Assembly: GCA_944320975.1 (NCBI GenBank)
Contig: CALUJM010000015.1
Span: 1 to 58,545 of the forward strand
Direction of reading: 5' to 3'
DNA from: an uncultured Atopobiaceae bacterium
GTDB lineage: Bacteria; Actinomycetota; Coriobacteriia; Coriobacteriales; Atopobiaceae
Length of the DNA stretch: 58,545 nucleotides
Below the pieces are notes generated by a model, which made no database searches, had not been told where the DNA came from, and worked only from the letters and a program-made list of their open reading frames with translations. A program made the position numbers and the translations under genes. Positions within the stretch are counted from its first letter, which is position 1; each line of letters begins with the position of its first letter. Positions 16,055 through 23,310 of the stretch are shown piece after piece.

Positions 16055-16078
16055 CGTTATATTTCCAAAAATATAACG
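16055..16078. promoter_or_regulatory. ModE-type operator upstream of yqeB-xdhC
   Basis: CGTTATAT and ATATAACG are perfect 8-bp arms around 8 bases, which fits the known ModE operator form (CGTTATAT, spacer, ATATAACG). It ends 20 bases before the YqeB-XdhC ATG and lies downstream of a possible -10 (TATACT, 16018), a position suited to repression. The ModE-like domain at 1576-2523 is the obvious candidate to bind it. Confidence 0.8.
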
Positions 16079-16098
16079 CTGACGAGGGGGAATACTAG

Positions 16099-17988
16099 AT
16101 GCTGGTCGTGATTCGCGGTGCGGGGGACATCGCCTCGGGCATTGCGCTGCGCCTCCACCGCGCGGGCATGCAGGTCGTGATGTGCGACCTCGCGGTGCCC
16201 ACCTCCATCCGGCGCACCGTGTGCTTCTCGGAGGCCATCCGCCTGGGCGAGGTTCGCGTCGAGGACGTGCGCGGCGTGCTGTGCGACGACGTCGAGGCGG
16301 CCCGTGCCGTTGTGGCGGCCGGCGCCGTGGCCGTGCTCGTGGACCCGGATGCCACCTGCGTGCCCGCCCTCGCGCCGGACGCCCTGGTGGACGCAATTCT
16401 CGCCAAGCGCAACCTCGGCACCACGCGCGACATGGCGCCCGTCGTGATCGGCGTGGGCCCGGGCTTTACCGCGCAGCGGGACTGCGACGCCGCCGTGGAG
16501 ACCATGCGCGGCCACTACCTGGGGCGCGTTTACTACGAGGGGTCCCCGATTCCCAACACCGCGGTGCCCGGGCTCATCGGCGGCTACGCCGGCGAGCGCG
16601 TGATGCGCGCGCCGGCGGACGGCGTCTTCGAGCCCTGTGTGGAGATTGGCGCGCAGGTCAAGGCCGGCGACGTCTGCGCCACGGTGGCCGGCGAGCCCAT
16701 GCGCGCCACGATTGACGGGGTGGTGCGCGGACTGCTCCAGGCGGGCGTCCTCGTGCGCGCGGGCATGAAGTCCGGCGACGTGGACCCGCGCTGCCACCCG
16801 GAGTACATCAAGAGCTCCTCGGACAAGGCGCTCGCGGTGGGCGGCGGCGTGCTCGAGTCCCTTCTCGCCCTCACTGGTGCGCTTGAGGTGCGGGAAAACG
16901 ACGGTTCTGCCAATGAAAGCGTCGTTTCTCCGCACCCCAACGTCGATGTGCGGAAAAACGACGGTTCTGCCGAGAAAAACGTCGCGCTTGCGCACCTCAC
17001 CGGGTCCACCTTCTCCGACGCCGCGTTCGTCTCCGTGCTCGCGGACGAGCTCGCAGCTGGACGGCGCGTGGGCCTCGCCAGCCTGCTGGCAACCCGCGGC
17101 TCGATGCCGCGCCACGAGGGCGCCCGCCTCGCGGTGACCGAGAAGGACCGGCTGCTCGGGACCGTCGGCGGCGGCGCTATCGAGCGGCGCGCCATAGAGC
17201 GGGCCCGCGCCGCCCGCGACGGCGCCGCACCGAGCCTGACGTGGTACCACACCGGCGACGAGATGGCCTGCGGCGGCGACGCGCTGCTCGCAACCCGCTC
17301 GCTCACGGCCGACGACCTGCCCGTTCTTCTCGCCCTGCGCGACGCGCTCGAGCGCGACGAGCCCGCCACCGTGACGGAGGACTGGTCCGACCCGGCAGCC
17401 CCCGCGATCGCGCTCGCCCCGGCGTCGCGCCTCGCCGGCCCGACCTGGGACGACGCGCGCGCCACCTACCGCGAGCCCGTCGCCGCGCCCAGCCGCCTCC
17501 ACATCTTCGGCGCCGGTCATGTGGGTGCCGCGCTCGTGGGCGTGGCCTCGGCGGCCGGCTTCGAGGCCTGCGTCTACGACGACCGCCCGGAGCTCGCCAC
17601 GCGCGATCATCTACCCGCGGCAACATCGGTGACCTGCGGCTCGTTTGAAGAGCTGGCCGCCGCGGCCGCCATCGGCCCGCGCGACTTCGTCGTCGTGCTC
17701 ACCCACGGGCACGCCCACGACGAGACCGTCCTTCTCGCCGTGCTCACGCGCGACGTCCAGCCCGCCTACGTGGGCTGCATCGGCAGCGCCCGCAAGGCCG
17801 ACCTCGCGCGCGAGCACCTCGTCGCCGGCGGCGTGCCTCAGGAGCGCGTCGACGCCATCGCAATGCCCATCGGCCTCGCCATCGGCGCCGTCACGCCCGC
17901 CGAGATCGCCCTCGCCATCACCGCGCAGCTCGTTCGACGGCGCGCCGAGCGACGCGGCGAGGGCCCGGGGAAGGGCGAGCGCGCATGA
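16099..17988 (+). CDS. YqeB-XdhC fusion, molybdenum hydroxylase maturation protein
   Basis: The 629-residue protein joins two families. Residues 1-262 are YqeB (VIRGAGDIASGIALRLHRAG, then IRRTVCFSEAIRLGEV and GPGFTAQRDC), the selenium-dependent hydroxylase accessory protein. Residues about 303-625 are XdhC/CoxI: LASLLATRGSMPRHEGARL, GTVGGGAIE, LHIFGAGHVGAALVGVASAA (a Rossmann motif) and YVGCIGSARKA. XdhC proteins hold and sulfurate the cofactor before insertion into xanthine dehydrogenase-type enzymes. The 38-residue linker (263-300) is made entirely of a dispersed inverted repeat. The GAGGGGG before the ATG at 16099 and the ModE box upstream suggest molybdate control. The stop overlaps the next start (ATGA). 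Confidence 0.9.
   Translation: MLVVIRGAGDIASGIALRLHRAGMQVVMCDLAVPTSIRRTVCFSEAIRLGEVRVEDVRGVLCDDVEAARAVVAAGAVAVLVDPDATCVPALAPDALVDAILAKRNLGTTRDMAPVVIGVGPGFTAQRDCDAAVETMRGHYLGRVYYEGSPIPNTAVPGLIGGYAGERVMRAPADGVFEPCVEIGAQVKAGDVCATVAGEPMRATIDGVVRGLLQAGVLVRAGMKSGDVDPRCHPEYIKSSSDKALAVGGGVLESLLALTGALEVRENDGSANESVVSPHPNVDVRKNDGSAEKNVALAHLTGSTFSDAAFVSVLADELAAGRRVGLASLLATRGSMPRHEGARLAVTEKDRLLGTVGGGAIERRAIERARAARDGAAPSLTWYHTGDEMACGGDALLATRSLTADDLPVLLALRDALERDEPATVTEDWSDPAAPAIALAPASRLAGPTWDDARATYREPVAAPSRLHIFGAGHVGAALVGVASAAGFEACVYDDRPELATRDHLPAATSVTCGSFEELAAAAAIGPRDFVVVLTHGHAHDETVLLAVLTRDVQPAYVGCIGSARKADLAREHLVAGGVPQERVDAIAMPIGLAIGAVTPAEIALAITAQLVRRRAERRGEGPGKGERA
16885..16998. repeat. 114-bp inverted-repeat block forming the YqeB-XdhC linker
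   Basis: GAGGTGCG (16885) and CGCACCTC (16998) bound two smaller hairpins built from GTGCGGAAAAACGACGG-like strings and GGTTCTGCC. The length is exactly 38 codons and begins on a codon boundary. Related units occur three times between genes at 38821-38992. Confidence 0.88.
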
Positions 17989-19001
17989 GTGGCGTCCTGC
18001 GCAAACACCCTGGTCGCATCATCGCCCTTCTCGGCGCGCTGCTCGTGGCCGTCGTTCTGGTTTCGCTGGCGCTCGGCCGCTACCCCATCGGCCCGGCCGA
18101 CGCGCTCGAGCTCCTGGCCTCCCGCGTGGCGCCGGGCATCGGCGACTTCTCCGCGCAGCAGGAGACGCTCTTCTTCAACGTGCGCCTGCCGCGCATCCTG
18201 CTCGTGATCCTCGTGGGCGCGAGCCTCTCGGCCGCCGGCGCCGCGTTCCAGGGCATCTTCCAGAACCCGCTCGTCTCGCCGGACTTCCTGGGCGCGTCGC
18301 AGGGCGCAGCCTTCGGCGCCTGCTGGGCCATCCTCGCGGGCGGCACCTCGCTTGCGATCTCCGGCTCGGCATTCGCCGTCTCGCTCGCCGCGGTGGGCAT
18401 CGTGCTGCTGGTGAGCAGCCGGGCGCGCGGCAACCGAATCCTCGTCACCGTGCTCGCGGGCATCATGGTGAAGTCGCTCTTCGAGGCCGGCGTCTCCTAC
18501 ACCAAGCTCGTGGCCGACCCGTCCAACCAGCTGCAGGCCATCACCTTCTGGCTGCTCGGCTCGTTCAACGGCGCCAAGGTTGCCGACCTCGCGCTGGCTG
18601 CCGGCCCCATCGCAATCGGCCTCGCGGGCCTCATGGCCATGCGCTGGCGCCTCAACGTCCTCACGATGTCAGACGACGAGGCGCTCTCCATGGGCGTCAA
18701 CGCCCCGCGCGTGCGCGCCGTGGCCGTGCTCTTCTCGGCGCTCGTGACCGCGGCGAGCGTTGCGGTCTCAGGGCTCATCGGCTGGGTGGGCCTGGTGGTG
18801 CCGCATCTCACGCGCGGTCTGGTGGGCAGCGACTACCGGCACCTGCTGCCCGCCAGCATGCTCGCGGGCGCTACGTTTCTGCTGGTGGTGGACGACATCG
18901 CGCGCCTCGCGCTCACGGCGGAGATTCCCATCGGCATCCTCACGTCCGTGGTGGGCGCACCGTTTTTCCTGTGGCTCATCGTGAAGAGGGGGCGCGGCTG
19001 A
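17985..19001 (+). CDS. FecCD/BtuC-family ABC importer permease
   Basis: The 338-residue membrane protein has about ten hydrophobic segments and the family motifs RLPRILLVILVGASLSAAGA near residue 68, NPLVSPDFLGASQGAAFGA, and GLIGWVGLVVPHLTRGLVG in the C-terminal third, which holds the helix that contacts the ATPase. This family imports iron-siderophores, haem, cobalamin and, in the MolBCA branch, molybdate or tungstate. Its ATG overlaps the XdhC stop, so translation is coupled to cofactor-maturation genes and the ModE-type site upstream would control both. That context favours molybdate or tungstate as cargo; sequence alone does not prove it. Confidence 0.9.
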   Translation: MSGVLRKHPGRIIALLGALLVAVVLVSLALGRYPIGPADALELLASRVAPGIGDFSAQQETLFFNVRLPRILLVILVGASLSAAGAAFQGIFQNPLVSPDFLGASQGAAFGACWAILAGGTSLAISGSAFAVSLAAVGIVLLVSSRARGNRILVTVLAGIMVKSLFEAGVSYTKLVADPSNQLQAITFWLLGSFNGAKVADLALAAGPIAIGLAGLMAMRWRLNVLTMSDDEALSMGVNAPRVRAVAVLFSALVTAASVAVSGLIGWVGLVVPHLTRGLVGSDYRHLLPASMLAGATFLLVVDDIARLALTAEIPIGILTSVVGAPFFLWLIVKRGRG

Positions 19002-19002
19002 C

Positions 19003-19812
19003 ATGAGCTTCGAGATCTCCGGCCTCAGCTTCTCCTACGGCGACCACGCGGTCCTCGAGGGCGTTGACCTGCGCGTTGCTGACGGCGAGCTTGCGTGCGT
19101 GCTCGGCCCCAACGGCGTGGGCAAGACTACGCTCTTCCGCTGCATCCTGGGCCTCGAGCGGCCCCGCGCGGGGACCATCCTCGTGAACGGGCATCCGCTC
19201 GACCAGCTCAGCGTTGCCGAGCGTGCCCGCGAGATGGCCTTTGTCCCGCAGAGCCACGCGCAGGTCTTTGACTACGAGGTGCTCGACGTGGTGCTCATGA
19301 GCGCGGCGTCGCGCCTGGGTCCGCTGCGCGCGCCCGCCGCGGCCGACCGCGCCCGCGCCGAGGAGGCGCTCGAGCGCGTGGGCGTGGCGCACCTCGCGCA
19401 CCGGAGCTTCATGCAGGTCTCGGGCGGGGAGCGACAGCTCGTCCTTATCGCCCGCGCCATCGCGCAGGACGCGCGCTCGATCGTGATGGACGAGCCCACG
19501 AGCGCGCTCGACTTTGGCAACACGGCGCGCGTGATGGCGGTCGTGCGGCGGCTCGCGAGCGAGGGGCTCTCCGTGATCGCGTCCACGCATGCGCCCGACC
19601 TGGCCTATCTCTACGCGGACACGGTGCTCGCCCTCGACGGCGGCCGCGTCCGCGCGTGCGGCTCGCCGGCAGAGGTCATCACCGGGCCGCTCCTGAGCGA
19701 GCTCTACGGCCTGCCCGTGGAGGTCAGCTCGCTGTATGACGACCGGGTGCGCGCCTGCGTGCCCGCCTGTGAATTGGGGACAGTCCCCAATTCACACAAA
19801 AGTTTTATGTGA
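19003..19812 (+). CDS. ABC importer ATPase with repeat-encoded C-terminus
   Basis: The 269-residue ATPase has Walker A (GPNGVGKTT), a Q-loop (FVPQSHAQ), the signature (VSGGERQLV), Walker B (SIVMDEPTSALD) and the H-loop (ASTHAPD). It follows the permease by one base and should pair with it as a homodimer. The normal protein seems to end near VRACVPA; the last 15 residues (ACELGTVPNSHKSFM) are written by the inverted repeat at 19765-19839, which also supplies the TGA. An earlier stop has therefore probably been lost or replaced when the repeat arrived. Cargo follows the permease: molybdate or tungstate are the best guess, with iron or cobalamin as alternatives. Confidence 0.93.
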   Translation: MSFEISGLSFSYGDHAVLEGVDLRVADGELACVLGPNGVGKTTLFRCILGLERPRAGTILVNGHPLDQLSVAERAREMAFVPQSHAQVFDYEVLDVVLMSAASRLGPLRAPAAADRARAEEALERVGVAHLAHRSFMQVSGGERQLVLIARAIAQDARSIVMDEPTSALDFGNTARVMAVVRRLASEGLSVIASTHAPDLAYLYADTVLALDGGRVRACGSPAEVITGPLLSELYGLPVEVSSLYDDRVRACVPACELGTVPNSHKSFM

Positions 19813-19839
19813 ATTGGGGACTGTCCCCAATTCACAGGC
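19765..19839. repeat. GAATTGGGGACAGTCCCC double palindrome
   Basis: Left half (GCCTGTGAATTGGGGACAG...) and right half (...ACTGTCCCCAATTCACAGGC) are perfect complements, each with its own inner palindrome, joined by CAAAAGTTTTAT. It covers the C-terminal codons and stop of the ATPase gene and ends 14 bases before the binding-protein start. It is nearly the same element as at 1484-1554. Confidence 0.95.
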
Positions 19840-19853
19840 CGAAGGGAGAAGAA

Positions 19854-20951
19854 GTGAGGAGAAGAACGTTCTTGTCGGCGGTTGCGGCGCTTGCGGTGGC
19901 GGTGTCGCTCGGGGCGTGCAGCGGCACGCCGGCCTCGCAGCAGGCCGAGCCACAGCCTGCCGAGGAGCAGGCCACAACGCGCGTGGTCACGGACTCGCTC
20001 GGGCGCGAGGTGGAGATCCCGGCCGAGGTCGAGCGCATCGCGGCGTCCGGCCCCGTGGCCCAGCAGGTGCTGCTCACCGTGGCGCCCGAGAAGATGGTCG
20101 GCCTCTCCGGCGAGCTCACGGACGAGCAGCTCGCCTACCTCGGCGAGGACCTCGCCGACCTGCCCGTCTTTGGCCAGATCTACGGCGGCAAGGGCGACTT
20201 CAACAAGGAGGCCGTCGCCGCCGCGGACCCGCAGCTGATCATCGACGTCGGCGAGGCCAAGGACTCGCTCGCCGAGGAGCTGGACACGCTGCAGGACCAG
20301 ATCGGAATCCCGTGCGTGCACATCGACTCGACCGACCTCCACAGCTACGCCGGCCTCTACGACCAGCTCGCGGACATCCTGGACTCCGAGAAGGCCGCCG
20401 AGCTCGCGGACTACTGCCGCAATGCCGCGGCGGAGGTCGAGGCCGTCGTGGCGGAGGTGCCGGAGGACGAGCGCCCGCGCGCGGCGTACCTGCTCGGCGA
20501 CACGGGCACCAACGCGATGGCGCGCGGCGGCTTCCAGTCGGGCATCATCGACCTGTGCTCCGACAACGTCGTGGTGGTGGACGACCCGTCGTCCAGCGGC
20601 AAGGGCAACGAGATCGGCCTCGAGCAGATTGCGCTCTGGGACCCCGAGCTCATCGTCTTCGTGGGCGACTCGATCTATGACACCGTGGGCGACGAGCCGG
20701 CCTGGGCCGAGCTCACCGCCATCAAATCTGGAAACTACTTCCGCGCGCCGAGCGAGCCGTACAACTGGATCTCCATGCCTGCCTCGGTCAACCAGATCGT
20801 TGGCCTGCAGTGGTACGCGCGCCTGTGCTACCCGAGCTACTTCGATGACGACCTGCGCGACGTGGTGGGGGAGTACTACCAGCTCTTCTATGGCCACGAC
20901 CTCACGGACGAGGAGTATGACGCGCTGATGCGCGGCGCCGTGCGGGAGTAG
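19854..20951 (+). CDS. Substrate-binding lipoprotein of the FecCD-type importer
   Basis: The 365-residue protein starts at GTG 19854 after GAAGGGAGAAG. RRRTFLSAVAALAVAVSLGAC is a lipoprotein signal with lipobox LGAC, so it is membrane-tethered outside the cell. The mature part has the class III binding-protein opening (RVVTDSLGREVEIPAEVERI) and long connecting helix of the BtuF/FhuD/TroA fold. The upstream in-frame ATG at 19809 lies inside the palindrome and would destroy the signal peptide. With permease and ATPase just upstream it completes an importer. Position behind the ModE-type operator and YqeB-XdhC makes a MolA-like oxyanion receptor likely, but ligand residues cannot be assigned by eye. 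Confidence 0.9.
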   Translation: MRRRTFLSAVAALAVAVSLGACSGTPASQQAEPQPAEEQATTRVVTDSLGREVEIPAEVERIAASGPVAQQVLLTVAPEKMVGLSGELTDEQLAYLGEDLADLPVFGQIYGGKGDFNKEAVAAADPQLIIDVGEAKDSLAEELDTLQDQIGIPCVHIDSTDLHSYAGLYDQLADILDSEKAAELADYCRNAAAEVEAVVAEVPEDERPRAAYLLGDTGTNAMARGGFQSGIIDLCSDNVVVVDDPSSSGKGNEIGLEQIALWDPELIVFVGDSIYDTVGDEPAWAELTAIKSGNYFRAPSEPYNWISMPASVNQIVGLQWYARLCYPSYFDDDLRDVVGEYYQLFYGHDLTDEEYDALMRGAVRE

Positions 20952-20978
20952 CGCCGGCGGCTACGCACGGGCTCCCGA

Positions 20979-21069
20979 AATTAGTTCGCATTGGAGCGCG
21001 GGGGCGCACCCGCCGAAGGACGTTTCCCCTGTTGGCTGAATTCCCGCCCATTTCCAATGCGAACTAATT
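20979..21069. repeat. AATTAGTTCGCATTGGA inverted repeat
   Basis: Perfect 17-bp arms (20979-20995 and 21053-21069) enclose about 57 bases. It separates the convergent binding-protein and NTPase genes. There is no GGGACAG core in this one. Confidence 0.88.
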
Positions 21070-21083
21070 CTCCGGGTGCCCGA

Positions 21084-21644
21084 CTAGGAGCGGGCGAGAA
21101 GGACCTCGCGCAGGCGATTTGTGCCGGACTCGTCCGGATGCACGAGCTCGCCTGCGCCCCACGCGGGGCGCAGGCGCTCGGCGGCTTCCTCTGCCAGCGC
21201 GGAGCGCACGACCACGAGTGCATGCGGCCAGGCGGGCGCGGGGCCGGCGTCCAGCAGCGCGAGCGCCTCGACGAGGCCGTTGCCGCGCCGAAGCTCGAGC
21301 GGGCCGATCTCGTCGACGGCGAGCAGCCCGGGGCGCGCGTTCTTCTCGCCCGCCGCCGTGGCCAGCCCGGAGAGGTGCGCATTCACGCGTGCGAGCGCTT
21401 CCGCATCAAAGTCCCAACCACACCTGTCAATTGGGGACTGTCCCTTTTTAGCAGGTGTGGCGAGAAGGACGCGCTCGCGCGAGGGCAGCAGCTCGTTCTC
21501 TATCCCGACCTTCTCGCCGTCGCGCCAGACGCCCGGCGCGAGCACGCCGCGCACGGGCACGCCCGCCGCCTCGAGCTCGGCCGTGCGCGCCCGAAGCCAC
21601 GTGGTCTTGCCCGTCCGGACGTCTCCGGTGAGAATGAACAGCAT
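21084..21644 (-). CDS. THEP1-like P-loop NTPase with a repeat in its middle
   Basis: The protein has 186 residues. MLFILTGDVRTGKTTWLRA is the Walker A start of the NTPase_1/THEP1 family and LLAVDEIGPLEL is its Walker B. Members hydrolyse nucleoside triphosphates; no pathway role is fixed. The ATG at 21644 fits the family start; an in-frame start at 21692 would add a short tail unlike the family. Residues around 63-75 (TPAKKGQSPIDRCGW) come from a GGGACAG-type inverted repeat at 21418-21460, which keeps the frame open. The gene lies between the oxyanion-type importer and DUF364 and may help metal or cofactor handling; that is inference. Confidence 0.82.
   Translation of the reverse strand: MLFILTGDVRTGKTTWLRARTAELEAAGVPVRGVLAPGVWRDGEKVGIENELLPSRERVLLATPAKKGQSPIDRCGWDFDAEALARVNAHLSGLATAAGEKNARPGLLAVDEIGPLELRRGNGLVEALALLDAGPAPAWPHALVVVRSALAEEAAERLRPAWGAGELVHPDESGTNRLREVLLARS
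21418..21460. repeat. Inverted repeat inside the NTPase gene
   Basis: CCACACCTG (21418-21426) and CAGGTGTGG (21452-21460) bound AATTGGGGACTGTCCCTTTTT. GAGAAGGAC follows at once (21462). All of it is read through as coding sequence on the minus strand. Confidence 0.9.
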
Positions 21645-21702
21645 GTTGCCCCGCCCCGTTCCGCCTTGTTCCGCCTTGTCCCGTTTGATCATCGCGCTTA
21701 TT

Positions 21703-21740
21703 CGGACAAAAGGATGGTCATTTGGAGTCTGTTTTGTCCG
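21703..21740. repeat. CGGACAAAA hairpin in divergent promoter region
   Basis: CGGACAAAA and TTTTGTCCG are 9-bp arms around a 20-base loop between the divergent NTPase and DUF364 genes, with weaker pairing outside. It could be an operator pair or a small structured element. Confidence 0.6.
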
Positions 21741-21784
21741 GAATTGCGCGATGAATGAAAGGTCCTTCCCGTCTGGAGGAAATG

Positions 21785-22624
21785 ATGACAGATGCGTGGT
21801 CGCTCTACGACCGGATGATCGCCCAGGTGCCCGAGGGTGCGCTCGTGCGGAGCGTGGTCATGGGCGCGCACCACTGCCTCGTCGAGGCCGAGTGCGGGAC
21901 GGGCGTGGCGGCGCTCCACCGCGGCGGCGCGCGCCTGCGCATGGAGCGCGGTTGGGCGGGACGTCCCCTGCGGGAGCTCGCGGAGTTTGCCAAGTCGTGG
22001 GACTTCGAGGTGGCGTCGGTGGGCGTCGCGGCGCTCAACGCCTGGCACAACCAGCCTGAGCAGCTGGGCGCGCTGGGCCTGGTGGCTGACGCGCCGAGCC
22101 TGGACCCGTTTGTGTTCCTGGCCCCGGTGGCCGCGCGCATGGCGGCCGAGAAGAACGACGGCTCGCGGCCCCGCGCCGTGGTGGTCGGCCACTTCCCGCA
22201 CCTCGCGGCCATCGCGGAGCATGCGGACGTCGCCGTGCTGGAGCGCTCCCCGCGCGCGGACACGGACCTGCCGGACACCGCCTGCGAGTATCTGCTGCCA
22301 GGCGCGGACCTCGTCGTCATGACGGGCATGACGCTCGCCAACAAGACCATGCCGCGTCTGCTCGAGCTCGCGCGCGATGCGCTCACCTGCGTGGTGGGCC
22401 CGTCGGCCACGATCTGCGCGGCGGCGCAGGGAGCGGGCGCGGACCTCGTCGCCGGCAGCGTGGTCGCGGACGCGGCGCTTGCCCGCGAGGTCGTGACCTG
22501 CGGCACCCCGCTCCACGGGTCGGGTGCCCTCGAGGTCGTGACCTGCGGCGCCCCGCTCCACGGGTCGGGTGCCCTCGAGCATGTGCTCGCGGCGACGCCC
22601 CGCGGTCGCGTGGCGCTCGCGTAG
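21785..22624 (+). CDS. DUF364/DUF4213 putative metal-chelation protein
   Basis: The 279-residue protein matches the DUF4213-DUF364 pair. The N-terminal half is an enolase-N-like segment (RSVVMGAHHCLVEAE and LRELAEFAKSWDFEVASVGV AALNAW). The C-terminal half is a Rossmann-like segment (VVVGHFPHL, DLVVMTGMTLANKTMPRLLE, VVGPSATIC). The family has been linked to heavy-metal handling and lies beside FecCD-type importers in many anaerobes. GGAGG precedes two adjacent ATGs; 21785 has the better spacing. Residues about 235-264 are a 15-residue tandem duplication (EVVTCGTPLHGSGAL), so this copy is longer than the family standard near the end. No enzyme activity can be claimed. Confidence 0.8.
   Translation: MTDAWSLYDRMIAQVPEGALVRSVVMGAHHCLVEAECGTGVAALHRGGARLRMERGWAGRPLRELAEFAKSWDFEVASVGVAALNAWHNQPEQLGALGLVADAPSLDPFVFLAPVAARMAAEKNDGSRPRAVVVGHFPHLAAIAEHADVAVLERSPRADTDLPDTACEYLLPGADLVVMTGMTLANKTMPRLLELARDALTCVVGPSATICAAAQGAGADLVAGSVVADAALAREVVTCGTPLHGSGALEVVTCGAPLHGSGALEHVLAATPRGRVALA
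22487..22576. repeat. 45-bp tandem duplication inside the DUF364 gene
   Basis: Two adjacent 45-base units (22487-22531, 22532-22576) differ at one base by eye (CACC versus CGCC). Each starts GAGGTCGTGACCTGCGGC. The unit is 15 codons, so the frame is kept. Confidence 0.92.
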
Positions 22625-22654
22625 GCTCGTTCTTCTCGGCCGGTGACCGGGCGC

Positions 22655-23005
22655 CTAGCTGCGCAGGACCTTCTCCAGCGCCTTGCCGCGCGCGAGCTCG
22701 TCAACGAGCTTGTCGAGGTAGCGGGCGTTGCGCTCTACCGGGTCCTCGATGGCGGCCACGTCAACGCCGCAGACCTTGCCGGTGATGAGCTCGCGATTGG
22801 GGTTGAGCGCCGGGGCTTCGTCGAAGAGCTCCTGGTAGGTGATGCCGCGCTCGAGCTGCCGGGCGAGGCCCTCCGCGTCGTAGCCGGTAAGCCAGCAGCA
22901 TGCGGCGTCGACCTCCGCGCGCGTGCGCCCCTTGCGCTCGGCCTTTTGCACGAGCAGGGGATAGACCTGCGAGAACGACATCTCCGCGATCGACTTGCGT
23001 GCCAT
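22655..23005 (-). CDS. DUF2200 family protein
   Basis: The 116-residue protein matches DUF2200 along its length: SFSQVYPLLVQKAERKGRT, EVDAACCWLTGYD, and ITYQELFDEAPALNPNREL followed by ITGKVCGVDVAAIEDP and MRYLDKLVDEL-like text. AGGAGG lies five bases before the ATG at 23005. The family is small, cytosolic and of unknown function, though short conserved acidic and basic patches suggest a binding role. It is convergent with the DUF364 gene and precedes a decayed regulator. The start at 23056 in the same frame is rejected because it lacks a ribosome-binding site. Confidence 0.88.
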   Translation of the reverse strand: MARKSIAEMSFSQVYPLLVQKAERKGRTRAEVDAACCWLTGYDAEGLARQLERGITYQELFDEAPALNPNRELITGKVCGVDVAAIEDPVERNARYLDKLVDELARGKALEKVLRS

Positions 23006-23021
23006 GGGGCCTCCTATCTCC

Positions 23022-23310
23022 TTAGAGTGCGTCGACCCGTTTACGATACTGCGCAATAATCTGCTCCAGCGTAACAGAAGACATTGCCCGTTCAGCGGCG
23101 CTCTGCACGTCGTCGAAGCGCTCTCCGATCACATGTTGAGCGTTCACTCCTATGCCGCACTCGGAGTTCGCATGTGTCGAGGTGCAGGAGGGGTCGGTCG
23201 CCCTCCACAGGGCATGTGGCCTCGCGAGCATCCTCCAGGGCCTCATGGCCCGCTGGCCGAGCGCTACGCCATACCCGGTTTTGAGCCTTGCCCGTTCCAC
23301 CAGCCCGGGC
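23022..23310 (-). pseudogene. Remnant of an Rrf2-family regulator with frameshifts
   Basis: Three minus-strand pieces join into the C-terminal two thirds of an Rrf2 regulator: GLVERARLKTGYGVALGQRA, then in another frame EALEDAREATCPVEGD and LLHLDT, then in the first frame HANSECGIGVNAQHVIG and VQSAAERAMSSVTLEQIIAQ up to a stop at 23022. The order and the typical DVQSAAE...TLEQII ending fit Rrf2/YwnA proteins. Two compensating frameshifts, near 23175 and 23250, break it, and the N-terminal DNA-binding part is gone, replaced by the + strand gene that starts near 23214. The edges are approximate. A sequencing error could explain the frameshifts but not the missing N-terminus. Confidence 0.55.
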
